A stretch of 64,000 bases of DNA, taken from Melanopsichium pennsylvanicum (Eukaryota > Basidiomycota > Ustilaginomycetes > Ustilaginales). The notes beneath the pieces were generated by a model. The model saw only the letters and a program-made list of their open reading frames with translations, searched no databases and had not been told where the DNA came from. Location: the NCBI GenBank assembly GCA_900208305.1, contig OAPG01000003.1, forward strand, positions 1,302,001-1,366,000, given 5' to 3'. Shown piece after piece: positions 1 through 9,803 of the stretch. Position numbers and translations under genes: made by a program. Positions within the stretch are counted from its first letter, which is position 1. Every line of letters begins with the position of its first letter.

Positions 1-2
1 GT

Positions 3-701
3 AAGCTCCTGTGGTTAGCAAACGGTACCCGACCTGATATCTCACAAGCTGTTAGCGTGCTTGCACGATACATGACACGGCCATCGAAGGAACACTTCGA
101 CGCAGCACAAAAGGTGCTATATTACCTCGATCAAACGCAAGACATTTGTCTCCGCTATGGCTCAAGAAAGGGAGAAGAACAGTTACTGGCACATAGCGAC
201 GCAAACTGGGCCAGCGACCCAACGACTCAAAGAAAGAGCTCATCCGGATCGGCCGTGTTTGTCCACGGAAACCTAGTAGCTTGGAAATCTGCTCTACAGC
301 GCTGCACAGCCCTTTCAGCAGTAGAGGCAGAATTTGTTGCAGCAACGGAAGCAGCCAGAGAAATATTATTCTTTCAGCAACTATTCAAGGCCATTGGAAT
401 TGACACAGGAACACCAACAATCCTGTCTGACAACACCGGCACCATACAGGTAAGCAAAGATCCACAGCAACATTGGAAGCTAAAACACATCGACACAAAA
501 TATCACTTCATTCGAGACAACGTGCAAGACGGCAAAATTAATATCAAGTACATCAATACAGCGGACAACCTAGCAGACATCTTTACAAAACCGGTGGGAA
601 AGGAGTCACTGCGAAAGGCAAGAAACGGCATGGGTCTCATCCAGCCACAGAGGCAACGGCCAAGTTGGCCAGCCATCTCGCCCGTTGAGGGAGGCAGTTG
701 A
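3..701 (+). CDS. Ty1/copia retrotransposon Pol, C-terminal fragment (RT tail + RNase H)
   Basis: This is the 3' end of a copia-type polyprotein, cut by the window edge; the frame is open from base 3 and ends at TGA 699-701. It starts in the tail of the reverse transcriptase (LLWLANGTRPDISQAV, the usual LxYLANxTRPDI stretch). The Ty1/copia RNase H follows with the motifs HSDANWASD, SSGSAVF, ALSAVEAEFVAATEA and KHIDTKYHFIRD, and it closes with the usual NLADIFTKP tail. The element copies itself by reverse transcription of its RNA and integration. No frameshift or stop is seen in these 233 codons, so the copy may be young, but its gag, protease, integrase and most of the RT lie outside the window and intactness cannot be judged. 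Confidence 0.93.
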   Translation, partial: KLLWLANGTRPDISQAVSVLARYMTRPSKEHFDAAQKVLYYLDQTQDICLRYGSRKGEEQLLAHSDANWASDPTTQRKSSSGSAVFVHGNLVAWKSALQRCTALSAVEAEFVAATEAAREILFFQQLFKAIGIDTGTPTILSDNTGTIQVSKDPQQHWKLKHIDTKYHFIRDNVQDGKINIKYINTADNLADIFTKPVGKESLRKARNGMGLIQPQRQRPSWPAISPVEGGS

Positions 702-945
702 AGCGACGCGATGAAGATCCGACGTTACACAATAAAGACCTAACAAACCAACCACCATCAGCCCGACTGACACATAGTCCTTAGACCGACCAATCAGATC
801 CAATAGCTCGGAGCTGAAGCTTCCGGCAATTTCCGGCCAGCTCAGAACTCCCGGCTAGCTTAGTAGTTAGATCAAGCGAAGCCATAACTCATGTATATAC
901 GACACCATCATAGCAGCGCAATAGCCAATAATAGCATTCCCTACA
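699..945 (+). mobile_element. Probable 3' LTR of the copia element
   Basis: Directly after the Pol stop there is a purine-rich tract (GAGGGAGGCAG, 690-697 region) that could prime plus-strand synthesis. It is followed by TGAAG at 699. The sequence then runs without coding potential to CCCTACA at 939-945, so a TG...CA element of about 247 bp can be drawn, with a TATA-like TGTATATAC near 893. The left LTR and the target-site duplication are off the window, so both ends are inferred; ACTCT at 946-950 would be the expected 5-bp duplication. Confidence 0.45.
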
Positions 946-1565
946 ACTCTCTTAGTGGATAAGCAGAGGAAGAGGAAAAGTTGCAAGCGAAAGAAAGAAA
1001 GCCACGCGGCGGCATCAAAAAAGCAGTTTCAGCTTTGTTGGACAGTAAAAATTCAAATACAGTAAATACTGTACTGTATATACTCTTTGTCAGTGTATGT
1101 TTTGCGTAACAGAGTGTCAAAAGGTTCGCTACCATTGTACAACTGTAGATTGAGTCAGTGCCCATCCGTTCAACCCCGCCTTTTACTTCTCCTTGCATCA
1201 TTTAATTTAATTTAATTATTTTTTAAATCTTGCCTCTTTCACTGCTTCTCTTATTCCAAATTCCCCAACTCTCTACAACATTTAGCCCAAGAAGCGAAAA
1301 ATATACGATATATATACAAAAACAAAGTCAGTGTATCGGCACCATTCAGTCAATACTGTAAAATCTTTTGTATCATATAACATTCACCACTCAATGCCAT
1401 TCATCAAGTCCATTGATACTCAATTCCTTGTTACAGTAAGTTACTCACCCCAACTACGGTAATCAACTGAACCAAGAATTGGCGCTTTCATCCACTTCCA
1501 AATCCCCTCGAACTGACACCAACAATCAACAACAATCAACATCGACCAATCCCGTTCATTCCTCT
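946..1565. other. AT-rich intergenic stretch
   Basis: No convincing gene. It holds poly-pyrimidine and TTTAATTTAATTT tracts. It also holds five copies of the heptamer TACTGTA/TACAGTA (1058, 1067, 1072, 1354, 1432), the first three packed in 21 bases. It is the 3' flank of the minus-strand transporter-like gene. Confidence 0.6.
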
Positions 1566-4500
1566 TTACTCGCCCAGATTGCTCCTACTCGGCTTCTTAC
1601 TACCAAGCGGCGTTGACCTAACACTTTCCGCCCTGACCACAAAATGTCTTTCAAAATCTTGCGCACTACCACCCCAAACCCCAAAGTTTTGCTGCGTCAA
1701 TCTTCCCAATCCCTCCAATTGATCAATCACATCCTTCATCGCCAACGCATACGAATAGAACAATAGGTACGCACTCGACCCTCTCACCGCTCTCCTCTTC
1801 ACCACCGGTAACTCGCGAATCCGATCCAACAATCTAGCCCGACATTGTCCCGCCGCTGGAAAATACGGCGGTACAGGAGACTTTAGATGAAATGCAGATC
1901 CAAGCGTGTAGAAAAACAGCAAAATGTTGCCAACCATTTCTCGACGCTCACTGTTGACAGGCATGACAAAATCTCGTCTAACATGTCGATACCAATCCTG
2001 ACGTGTGGTCACACATCGCATCGAATGTAGTTTGTCCAAGATGTTTTGACAACACGACAACATCGAACGATACGTGGCGACCGGGAAGGGACCTTTGAGA
2101 CGCGGTTCGTGCTTGGTCTGTGCCAACAAACCTTCGAGCTTGATCAACGACACTTGTAAGTCAAGCTCGATGGCTTGCAACTCGTCATGGTGGCGCGAGC
2201 CAAACTTGCCCAACAGAGCGGCTTCTTCGTCATCTATTTGGTTGATTTGTTCGTCTCCATCACTGCCATCGTCAGCAAAGCTATCATCGTCCCCATCTTC
2301 AGCACCATCTCCTCGTCCCGAATCAAGCTCGGATGGATCCCGCGAATACGAAAGCACCAATCGCTGATACAACCATGCCAATTTGAACAGCACATCAGAC
2401 ACGCCCAGCGCCAACTGACGTCGCGCTTCAAACGGCCACACCAGCTGATTCAGTACTGTCGCCCACACCACTCCCACAATCACCGACACAGTGCGCTGGT
2501 ATGCGATCTGCTCCACCTCTACGTTGGTCTTGCGAAGGTTGTAGCTATACAGCGCTGTGAGATTGTACGTGAGCAGCACAAACCGGCCACTCGACGCGAG
2601 CTGTGGCTTGCCGACGATATAGCGGAAGCAGGGAATCGAGAAGAGCAACCCGAACACCGGCAGCATCACGTTGTTGTCGGGAAATAGCTTGTACACACCC
2701 ACTGCCGCGCAGGCACCCAAGATGGTACCCAAAATACGGTGCAGGCTCATGTGATTCGACTGCCCCACCGTAGGAGAAAGTACCACCATGAAGCTCACCA
2801 GTGCCCACTGACCCTGGAACTTGGTAAAGATGGCACGAGTGGAAGGGAAGAAAGCGGGACTCGCCAAAAGAGCGCTTCCGAGACCAGCCTTGATCGCAAA
2901 CTTGGTGTCCGGCTGCCGGAAGAATTCTCCAACGCTCCATACCAGCCGTTGTAACCTTTCATGCAACGTCATGGCTTCCGGTGTCTGATCCGTCTTGATG
3001 GCATGACGGCGGTTCGAAGGAAAGTCGAGTGGAGTTGCCATCTTCTTTGCGGCGGCTGTAGCCCTTTTGTGCTTGCTGTTCAATTTCTTCTTCTTACCCT
3101 TGCCCCATCTCCAGCCGAGCATGCTGCCGTACTCAGACATCATGACGCCAAAGGTGGACATGAACAGACGCACGCGCATCCACCGCGATGTTTGCCTGGC
3201 CAACGCGATGCGCTCCTCTGCTTGCCTGATCTCTTCGAGTGCTTCCACGAGCACCTCCAACTCTTTTGCGAACTCTTCCAGGTTAAAGACGAAGAAAAAG
3301 ATGAGGAAAATGTCTTCGTCGCCGTTGCCTTTTTGCAACAGGTTTTGCACGCCAACACCTCCCTCTTGACCGTCACTAGTCTCGGCAACATCGACATGCG
3401 CCAACTTCTTGGGTTCCATGGTATAGATTCGCTTGATGGCAACGGTCTGCTCATGCTGGAATCGTCGCAGAGCATTCGAGATGTCGGCCTGCAGACCGTC
3501 GAAGCTCGTGCCGGGAATGTATGTGCCGTTGAAGGTGCCACCGAACGCATGCCAGGTTCCTGTGCCACCGTTGATTGCGTCAAAAGCGCTTGTCTCGTGC
3601 AAAGGTGTCTTGCGCTGAGCGCTTTTCGGGTCGCCTGCCAAGAAGGTCGATCGCAAACTTCTAAGGGTGCGGCAACAAGAGAAGACGAGACTGCGCATGT
3701 GTGGCCCCACACTTGCGATGAAGTCTTCAAAAGCGGTTGCCTCGGTTCTCCCATGTACTGAGCTGCCTGCGGAGTCGCAAAATTCAGACTCGTTCTCAAA
3801 CAGTTCAGCAAGTCGAGTGGAAGCCGGACAAGGCCTAGTGCTCGAGCCATTCCCATTGACACGCATTGCAGCCTCGTCAGATTGAGCTGAAGGCCCCGGT
3901 AGTGCTTCTTCCTGAGCTGCTTTTTGAACTTGCCTACGAGTGACCATGATCTGGTGCTGCAGACCACAGCTGCTTCGAAGGCCAGTGAGATGCTGCGCCA
4001 GTCGGTTGAGCGAGTCCGTCGCCAAGACGTACTTTTCACTCATGCCGCGCATTCTGAGATCGAAGAGCGATTCGAGCTTAGCTTCTTCCAGGTTTTTCTT
4101 GAGCGATGTGAAACTGTCGTGGTGATCGTCGATGGCACGCTTGATGCGATCGCTCTTGAAGTGGAAGTTGGAAGGATCTTCGAGCAAAAACGTCTTTGTG
4201 AGGACACGGAGGAGCGTAGAGAAACCTCGCAAATTTCGGACAATATCGCTCTGGAGGTTTGAGGTGGCGCTCTGTGGCCATACGTAGAAGCAGACCAGGT
4301 TGCTGATCAACGAGCCTGCCAAAACGACAAGAGTGACCTGGAATGTCTTCTCTGTCGAAAAGTGGCCCAGGTGCATGGAACCTTCTTTTACGACCACAGT
4401 AAAGACGATGATAGAGATGAGCGAGCATGCGGTATTGAATTGGGGTTTGGCTACCTTGATTTTTGCGTAACCGACAAACGCCATGCCCAGCCCGAGGAAG

Positions 4501-5957
4501 ACGAGAACGCTGATGATGTCTGATATGAGGACTCTGTTGGTCTCGTGCAGAAAGACGGCGACTGCCATGGAGCAAAAGCCAAGGGTGATGGCGTAGATGA
4601 AAGCTCCTAAGGCGAAGACGTCGGCCTCGACCATGGCGCCAAGCGTCCGGGCAGGATGGAAGTAGACGGCTACAGTGGCGATCATGTGCAGATTGGAGAA
4701 GGGCACGTCGTCGTCCGGGTCGTTGTTGGGAAGGAAACTCGAGAGCCAGCGACTCAAAGCAGGTGAGTAGGTGAAGAGCGACGCAACAAGGTATGCGAGG
4801 GCGCACTTGAAGATACTCCGGTGTAACAAGGTGAAATTGGATCGCGATGCTAGATTGCTGAGATAATGTCCGATGGTGGGAAGCGATGCGACGACGCCTA
4901 CCGAGGCATGCGAGGTGGCTTGGTTGGCTCGATCCAATCTCTCATTGCCGTTGTGATGAGACACGCCTGGACGGGGGGAGGTAATGTTTAGCTTGCGAGG
5001 TGTATTGTCGCGTGTTGCTGATTGATATTCGTCGTCCGTGGTTTCAGATTCAGTGTCCGAGTCATCCGAGTCGCTCTCTAGCAAGTGCTCTTGTGTCGAG
5101 TAGAGCAGAGGATCCTCTCCCAAGGGAGTCTGATCTGGATCATTGACAAGCATACTGGCAGGTTCCTCGCTGATCGACACACGTTGAGCGAAGGTGTCAT
5201 CCATGCTGCTGGATGCAGGCTCTCCTGGGGTTGTTAGCAGGGGAGTAATCAAGGCGGTTGCAGCAATGTGTGCATCTTGAGGAATGATCTGCGTGCTAGT
5301 ATTGGAGGTGCGAGAGCGAAGTTTAAAGCTAGAACTGCCCTTGAAGGACGAAGGGCCAGCGAAGCTCGCAAGCGAGTCATCTGGATTTTGGTCTTGGGCG
5401 GTTTGAAGATAAGGATCTGCTTGCTGCGAGAACCGGGGTCGCTGGGCGAAGAAATGATCTTGAGAATTGCGTGCCGGGGATGGTGATGCTGTTGCTCTAG
5501 ACGGTGCGTATGAGAGACGCTTGCTCTTTCTACTGTGGCGCGATCGTGCGCGTGAATGACCTGCTGGTTCCGGCTGGTGTACTGCATCGAACAAATGTGC
5601 TAGCGACTGCCATTGTTCTGAGTATTGGCCTGGTGGGAGGAGGTGGTCGATGTCGCCTCGAAGGGTGTCTGAGGTGATGCCCTCATCATCGAACCTTGGC
5701 TCATGCTCAAAGGCACGCGAGTGACGCTTGCTGAAATCGGCTTGATTTTTTAGGGCGGATGTGACTCGAATGCGTTGACGGACGGTATTCCAAAGGTTGG
5801 GTGTGATAGTGCCACTGGTGGGTAGCGATTGTGTGCTGCGTGGATGATCGCGGTCGGAGACGACACGGCGAGTGATAGGTCGAACAAATGGTGGAATGAG
5901 AACGGAACCACCTGAGGATGGTGCACTCTCGATATGATTGTTGAAATCCTTCGACAT
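1566..5957 (-). CDS. ArAE_2_N / DUF2421 (BRE4-like) multi-pass membrane protein
   Basis: Large single-exon protein of 1463 aa. The first ATG (MSKDF, 5955-5957) is chosen because the frame upstream opens only with GTG. Residues 1 to about 350 are Ser-rich and acidic and probably cytosolic. Then come two blocks of hydrophobic helices. One lies at about 365-560 (FKCALAYLVASLFTYSPALSR and following helices). The second begins after residue 1000 (FAIKAGLGSALLASPAFFPS and following), and a DUF2421-type region occupies the C-terminus. This order matches fungal putative ER transporters with ArAE_2_N plus DUF2421, related to yeast Bre4 and distantly to FUSC/aromatic-acid exporters. The substrate is not known. 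Antisense frames up to 266 codons across this gene are shadows. The family call is secure; the transport role is inferred. Confidence 0.85.
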   Translation of the reverse strand: MSKDFNNHIESAPSSGGSVLIPPFVRPITRRVVSDRDHPRSTQSLPTSGTITPNLWNTVRQRIRVTSALKNQADFSKRHSRAFEHEPRFDDEGITSDTLRGDIDHLLPPGQYSEQWQSLAHLFDAVHQPEPAGHSRARSRHSRKSKRLSYAPSRATASPSPARNSQDHFFAQRPRFSQQADPYLQTAQDQNPDDSLASFAGPSSFKGSSSFKLRSRTSNTSTQIIPQDAHIAATALITPLLTTPGEPASSSMDDTFAQRVSISEEPASMLVNDPDQTPLGEDPLLYSTQEHLLESDSDDSDTESETTDDEYQSATRDNTPRKLNITSPRPGVSHHNGNERLDRANQATSHASVGVVASLPTIGHYLSNLASRSNFTLLHRSIFKCALAYLVASLFTYSPALSRWLSSFLPNNDPDDDVPFSNLHMIATVAVYFHPARTLGAMVEADVFALGAFIYAITLGFCSMAVAVFLHETNRVLISDIISVLVFLGLGMAFVGYAKIKVAKPQFNTACSLISIIVFTVVVKEGSMHLGHFSTEKTFQVTLVVLAGSLISNLVCFYVWPQSATSNLQSDIVRNLRGFSTLLRVLTKTFLLEDPSNFHFKSDRIKRAIDDHHDSFTSLKKNLEEAKLESLFDLRMRGMSEKYVLATDSLNRLAQHLTGLRSSCGLQHQIMVTRRQVQKAAQEEALPGPSAQSDEAAMRVNGNGSSTRPCPASTRLAELFENESEFCDSAGSSVHGRTEATAFEDFIASVGPHMRSLVFSCCRTLRSLRSTFLAGDPKSAQRKTPLHETSAFDAINGGTGTWHAFGGTFNGTYIPGTSFDGLQADISNALRRFQHEQTVAIKRIYTMEPKKLAHVDVAETSDGQEGGVGVQNLLQKGNGDEDIFLIFFFVFNLEEFAKELEVLVEALEEIRQAEERIALARQTSRWMRVRLFMSTFGVMMSEYGSMLGWRWGKGKKKKLNSKHKRATAAAKKMATPLDFPSNRRHAIKTDQTPEAMTLHERLQRLVWSVGEFFRQPDTKFAIKAGLGSALLASPAFFPSTRAIFTKFQGQWALVSFMVVLSPTVGQSNHMSLHRILGTILGACAAVGVYKLFPDNNVMLPVFGLLFSIPCFRYIVGKPQLASSGRFVLLTYNLTALYSYNLRKTNVEVEQIAYQRTVSVIVGVVWATVLNQLVWPFEARRQLALGVSDVLFKLAWLYQRLVLSYSRDPSELDSGRGDGAEDGDDDSFADDGSDGDEQINQIDDEEAALLGKFGSRHHDELQAIELDLQVSLIKLEGLLAQTKHEPRLKGPFPVATYRSMLSCCQNILDKLHSMRCVTTRQDWYRHVRRDFVMPVNSERREMVGNILLFFYTLGSAFHLKSPVPPYFPAAGQCRARLLDRIRELPVVKRRAVRGSSAYLLFYSYALAMKDVIDQLEGLGRLTQQNFGVWGGSAQDFERHFVVRAESVRSTPLGSKKPSRSNLGE

Positions 5958-6289
5958 GGTTTGCGGCGAGGCTGAGCTGGCGATATGTAGGATGATACTA
6001 CGCACTCTATCGCAGGGCCAAGGTCATTCTTTTCCGTGGGAAACGCGCAGTCGCCACTACTTGAAATGACTGTGCTAGTTTCGGATTGTCTCCGTGTGAA
6101 GGAGCGTGGTGGTGTATTCAAGCTAGCAGACCTATGCTATACAGAATGTTTTGTGATTATACAAGAAAGCGTTGTGACCGACGACGATAGAGTGGTGTGA
6201 CAAGGCCAAGAAGAGCATGCAGCCCTCTCAACCTTTTGATGCGTTTGCTTTATGTCTGTGTTGTTCTTGCATGCGCATGCAGCATCGCA

Positions 6290-6329
6290 CGCAAACACAA
6301 ACACAGACACAGACACAGACACAGACGCA
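6290..6329 (+). repeat. ACACAG/ACAAAC short tandem repeat
   Basis: A run of ACACAG-type hexamers (CACAGACACAGACACAGAC) with degenerate ACAAAC units at its left end. Simple-sequence repeat in the spacer. Confidence 0.85.
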
Positions 6330-6355
6330 CTTTGCCCCCGTCACCAAAAAAAAAG

Positions 6356-6391
6356 GAAATCGAAATCGAAATCGAAATCGAAATCGAAATC
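6356..6391 (+). repeat. (GAAATC)6 hexanucleotide repeat
   Basis: Six perfect tandem copies of GAAATC immediately after a short A-tract. No function is apparent. Confidence 0.95.
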
Positions 6392-6763
6392 TAACAGGGA
6401 CTGCTTCTGTTGGCTGTTAGCTGCACATGCACTTTTTCTATGTATATTTGCATCTGCTGTCAGTATGCATGGTGAGTATTTCAGCATATAGCTGTTAAAA
6501 CAATAGATTGATGAGTGCAAGTCATTGCAAAATCAATGCTGACCATGATTGCCAACCTCTGCATTCTCTCTGTTCTCCTCTGCTGGCAGAACTTAATGCT
6601 CTTGATCATAGTGATAAGGGCTGGGTTGAATTCCAGACTCAGTGCCAGCACTGCAACTAAGCTTGCTATGCTTCAACAACCTGCTTTTTATTCTCAATGT
6701 TGTTCAGACAATGCGGCTTGCTACAGATTCAACTTGCTAGTTACAGTCAATGACATCTGCTTT

Positions 6764-7072
<309 letters not shown>

Positions 7073-7506
7073 AACTACAAGGAGTGTCAAGTGTTTGTTG
7101 GTCTGGAAACGCGTAAAGTAAACTAAATTATCAGCTGAGTTTTTCAAATTATAAAATGCGAGTCAGGCTCAGTCAGCAGCAGACGAAAGGCGTCTTTGCT
7201 GCTCAACTCAACGCGTCACGTTCTCTCCACGCCACGCTACGCCACTCTATGCCACAACTCGAAAAGAAAGGTGGCAAATCGCGGCTGAGGCGGAATGGAA
7301 AAGTAACACTTTTTTGTGTGCTTTTGAGCTCATCATCATCCGAGAATGTTCTTGTATCGTCATCAATCCTCAGGTTCCATCTCATCGACTCGCTACAAGA
7401 CTGCATACACTCTCACACACGCCCGCTCAAGCCTGTAGCCACCTTCCTTCCGTCCGTCTCCTCCTCCTCCTTTCCCTCTGGGCTGACTTGCGCGCATTCA
7501 ATCAGC

Positions 7507-9573
7507 ATGCCCCTCACCAACTCCGATGGTGGCCTATTCCAGCCCATGTCAGCGTCTCATCCCAACAATTTTCCCATCAACTCTTCAGAATCAGTCTCAT
7601 TCGCTACTACATCCGCAACAACCTGGCCTGCCTCTGCGGTATCTTCTTCAGTCACAACTTTTGTCGACAGCTCTGCAGCAGCACCAACCATTACCGAGAT
7701 CAACCTGCTTTCCTCCCCTCCAACAAGCCATGCTGCTTCCCCTCAACCTCGTTCTTCTCCACTTCGTCCATCTACACAGTCAAACATCCTCGAAAGCCCC
7801 ACTGTCACGCGTGAGCCACCAAAATCGATTGTTGCGAGTCCTGCTCGAGCCCAGTCTGTTGCCAGAACGAATGATGCATATGTCGTCAATAGCGATTCGG
7901 AAGACTGCGCACATGATACAAGCGCTGCACAAATTCCATACAATCGCCGTACTCCAAGTCCAGTACGATCAAACACCAACCAAATCAACTCCACCGACCT
8001 TGGCATGTCGACAGAAGCCCCGTCGGTATACGTTCACATACCACCTTCATCGCCCTCAGCTAACATGCCGACCAGTGCAAACAAAAAGGCTGCCAAATCC
8101 CAAGCGGACAAGTCGCGGCCTCGTGGATCAGGCGCTTCTGATTCAGCTTATAACGCTTCTGCTTCACCGATTCTTGACGACGCTGCGTATGCTGCAGCTC
8201 TGGCTGCCCAAGAGGAGACGCTGGCTCGCCGAAGGCCGACGCGGAGTGCGACGAAAGAGGTCAGCTACAGTCCCGTTTGCGATCTGCATGGTAAACCATT
8301 GCCCAGCAAAAACAATTCCACCAAAAAGGACGCGAATGCGCCTTCTGAGTCCAAGTCAATGGCCATTACGAAACATTTGGCAGCCGAGAAGAAGGGAAAG
8401 GGAAAGGGTACCAAGCGTCGGGCGAGAGAGTTTTCCGATGCTGGCGACGGTGAGGAGGATCGCGGCAACACGCCAGGTCCCAGCTCAACAACAAACGCGA
8501 GACCCACTCAAACACAGACTACGGAAGACGACGCGGAGCTCACGGACGAAGACATCGGATTCAAATCAAATGATCGCAAGAGAGCAAGAGTCAGCAACGC
8601 AGTCTCTGTCGACAGTGATGATGAGGCCCCGCCAAACAAGTCAAAGGTCGTAGTCAAGCTCAAACCTCGCAAACGAGCAGCGGAAGGCGATGACGACGAT
8701 GCAAAGGCATCTAGCGGGGCGGATGAGGCAGAAGATGGCATCCTGACACCTCCAGCGCCGACGTCGCCTAGGAGGTCTTCGAGAAAGAGTGTACCTTCGC
8801 CAAAGAAGCAACAGCTACAGGAAGCAAAGATGGGCAAAGACAGGGGCCGGCAGACCAAGACTTTTGATCTCAGTCACGAAGAAGAAGCGGAGGAGCATGA
8901 TGAGGAGCAGCCACGAACTTCAAATCGCAGGGACATGGATGCTTCTCGAAAGCGTGGCAAGTCTGCCTCTCTCGAGCCAGCGCCAGAAGCAGAGGTCGAC
9001 GAAAAGCAAGCAGAAGCGAAAGAGGCTTCACCGGTCCCTTCCGCATCAGCTTCTGCTGTCTCTTTTTCCAAGTCAGCTCACGTGGCATCAAATGGTTCCC
9101 ACACCATCACAGATTCTCACACTTCTGATAAACAAGACAAATCAGACTCTCGACCATCGCCAACATCGGTAGCCATCAAACGCACGAGCAATTGTTCTCA
9201 CTCTGGCGTGATTCAAACCTCGTCCACGCTTTCCTCGCCAGCATCTGGACCACGTTCGTTTTTTGGCAAGCCGCTTACGACGTTGCTCACGCGCAATGCA
9301 GCGCGAAGGCCAGGGCTTACGCGCAAGACCAATATTCCGTCATTGTTGAATCATAGAGGTATTCCAAAGCCTCCAGCACCTAAACTGGCCGTGAGTAAGA
9401 GAAGGATGCAGGATGACGATTATGAGTACGACGCTGCTTACGAAGCTTTGATCGGGAATGTTAAAAATGGGAGTGATGATGAGAAGAAGGAGGACGAGGA
9501 AAAAAGTGATGATGGAGGGGATAAGGCGCTTGTTATTGATGATGAAGTGGATGTTGAGTTGGAATATGATTAG
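7507..9573 (+). CDS. Acidic, Ser-rich nuclear-type protein, family not recognised
   Basis: Single-exon protein of 688 aa from the ATG at 7507 (MPLTNSDGG). The frame is open 117 codons further upstream to an ATG at 7156, but that part reads like a promoter and leader. The protein is mostly disordered: Ser/Pro-rich first third, then basic clusters that look like nuclear localisation signals (KGKGKGTKRRARE, RKRARV, KLKPRKRAAEG) alternating with acidic runs. The best-ordered piece is near the C-terminus: residues 600-640 hold a basic RRPGLTRKTNIPSLL stretch, followed by an acidic-aromatic DDDYEYDAAYEALIG. The basic stretch loosely resembles the RAD51-binding tail of RAD51AP1 (see findings), which is not enough to name it. 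Nuclear location is inferred. Confidence 0.75.
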   Translation: MPLTNSDGGLFQPMSASHPNNFPINSSESVSFATTSATTWPASAVSSSVTTFVDSSAAAPTITEINLLSSPPTSHAASPQPRSSPLRPSTQSNILESPTVTREPPKSIVASPARAQSVARTNDAYVVNSDSEDCAHDTSAAQIPYNRRTPSPVRSNTNQINSTDLGMSTEAPSVYVHIPPSSPSANMPTSANKKAAKSQADKSRPRGSGASDSAYNASASPILDDAAYAAALAAQEETLARRRPTRSATKEVSYSPVCDLHGKPLPSKNNSTKKDANAPSESKSMAITKHLAAEKKGKGKGTKRRAREFSDAGDGEEDRGNTPGPSSTTNARPTQTQTTEDDAELTDEDIGFKSNDRKRARVSNAVSVDSDDEAPPNKSKVVVKLKPRKRAAEGDDDDAKASSGADEAEDGILTPPAPTSPRRSSRKSVPSPKKQQLQEAKMGKDRGRQTKTFDLSHEEEAEEHDEEQPRTSNRRDMDASRKRGKSASLEPAPEAEVDEKQAEAKEASPVPSASASAVSFSKSAHVASNGSHTITDSHTSDKQDKSDSRPSPTSVAIKRTSNCSHSGVIQTSSTLSSPASGPRSFFGKPLTTLLTRNAARRPGLTRKTNIPSLLNHRGIPKPPAPKLAVSKRRMQDDDYEYDAAYEALIGNVKNGSDDEKKEDEEKSDDGGDKALVIDDEVDVELEYD

Positions 9574-9803
9574 AAAGAAGAGTGTCGAGCTCAGTTTTGA
9601 CTTATGGGCAGATACCGCTAGTTTGTACGATGGGACGAGCGGTGGGGTTTTTTTTTTTACCCTCTTCTCTTTCATATTGACTTGATTATCATCGTATCAT
9701 TGGAATAGTAGTACAAACAGTCTGTTGTGTTGCAAGACACAAAAAGGCAAAAGCGAATGATGAAAAAAAGGTAGAGGGTGTGGATTTGGAACAAAGCGAT
9801 TTT

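Noticed and set aside
2961..4806. Frames of 242-299 codons overlapping the ArAE_2_N gene on both strands
   Set aside because: They overlap a well-supported 1463-codon gene and have no recognisable domain; composition bias of the coding strand opens them.
7526..8653. 375-codon frame in +2 of the nuclear-type gene
   Set aside because: Shadow frame rich in Arg, Gln and Leu; the 688-codon frame keeps nuclear signals and acidic tracts to a stop and is preferred.
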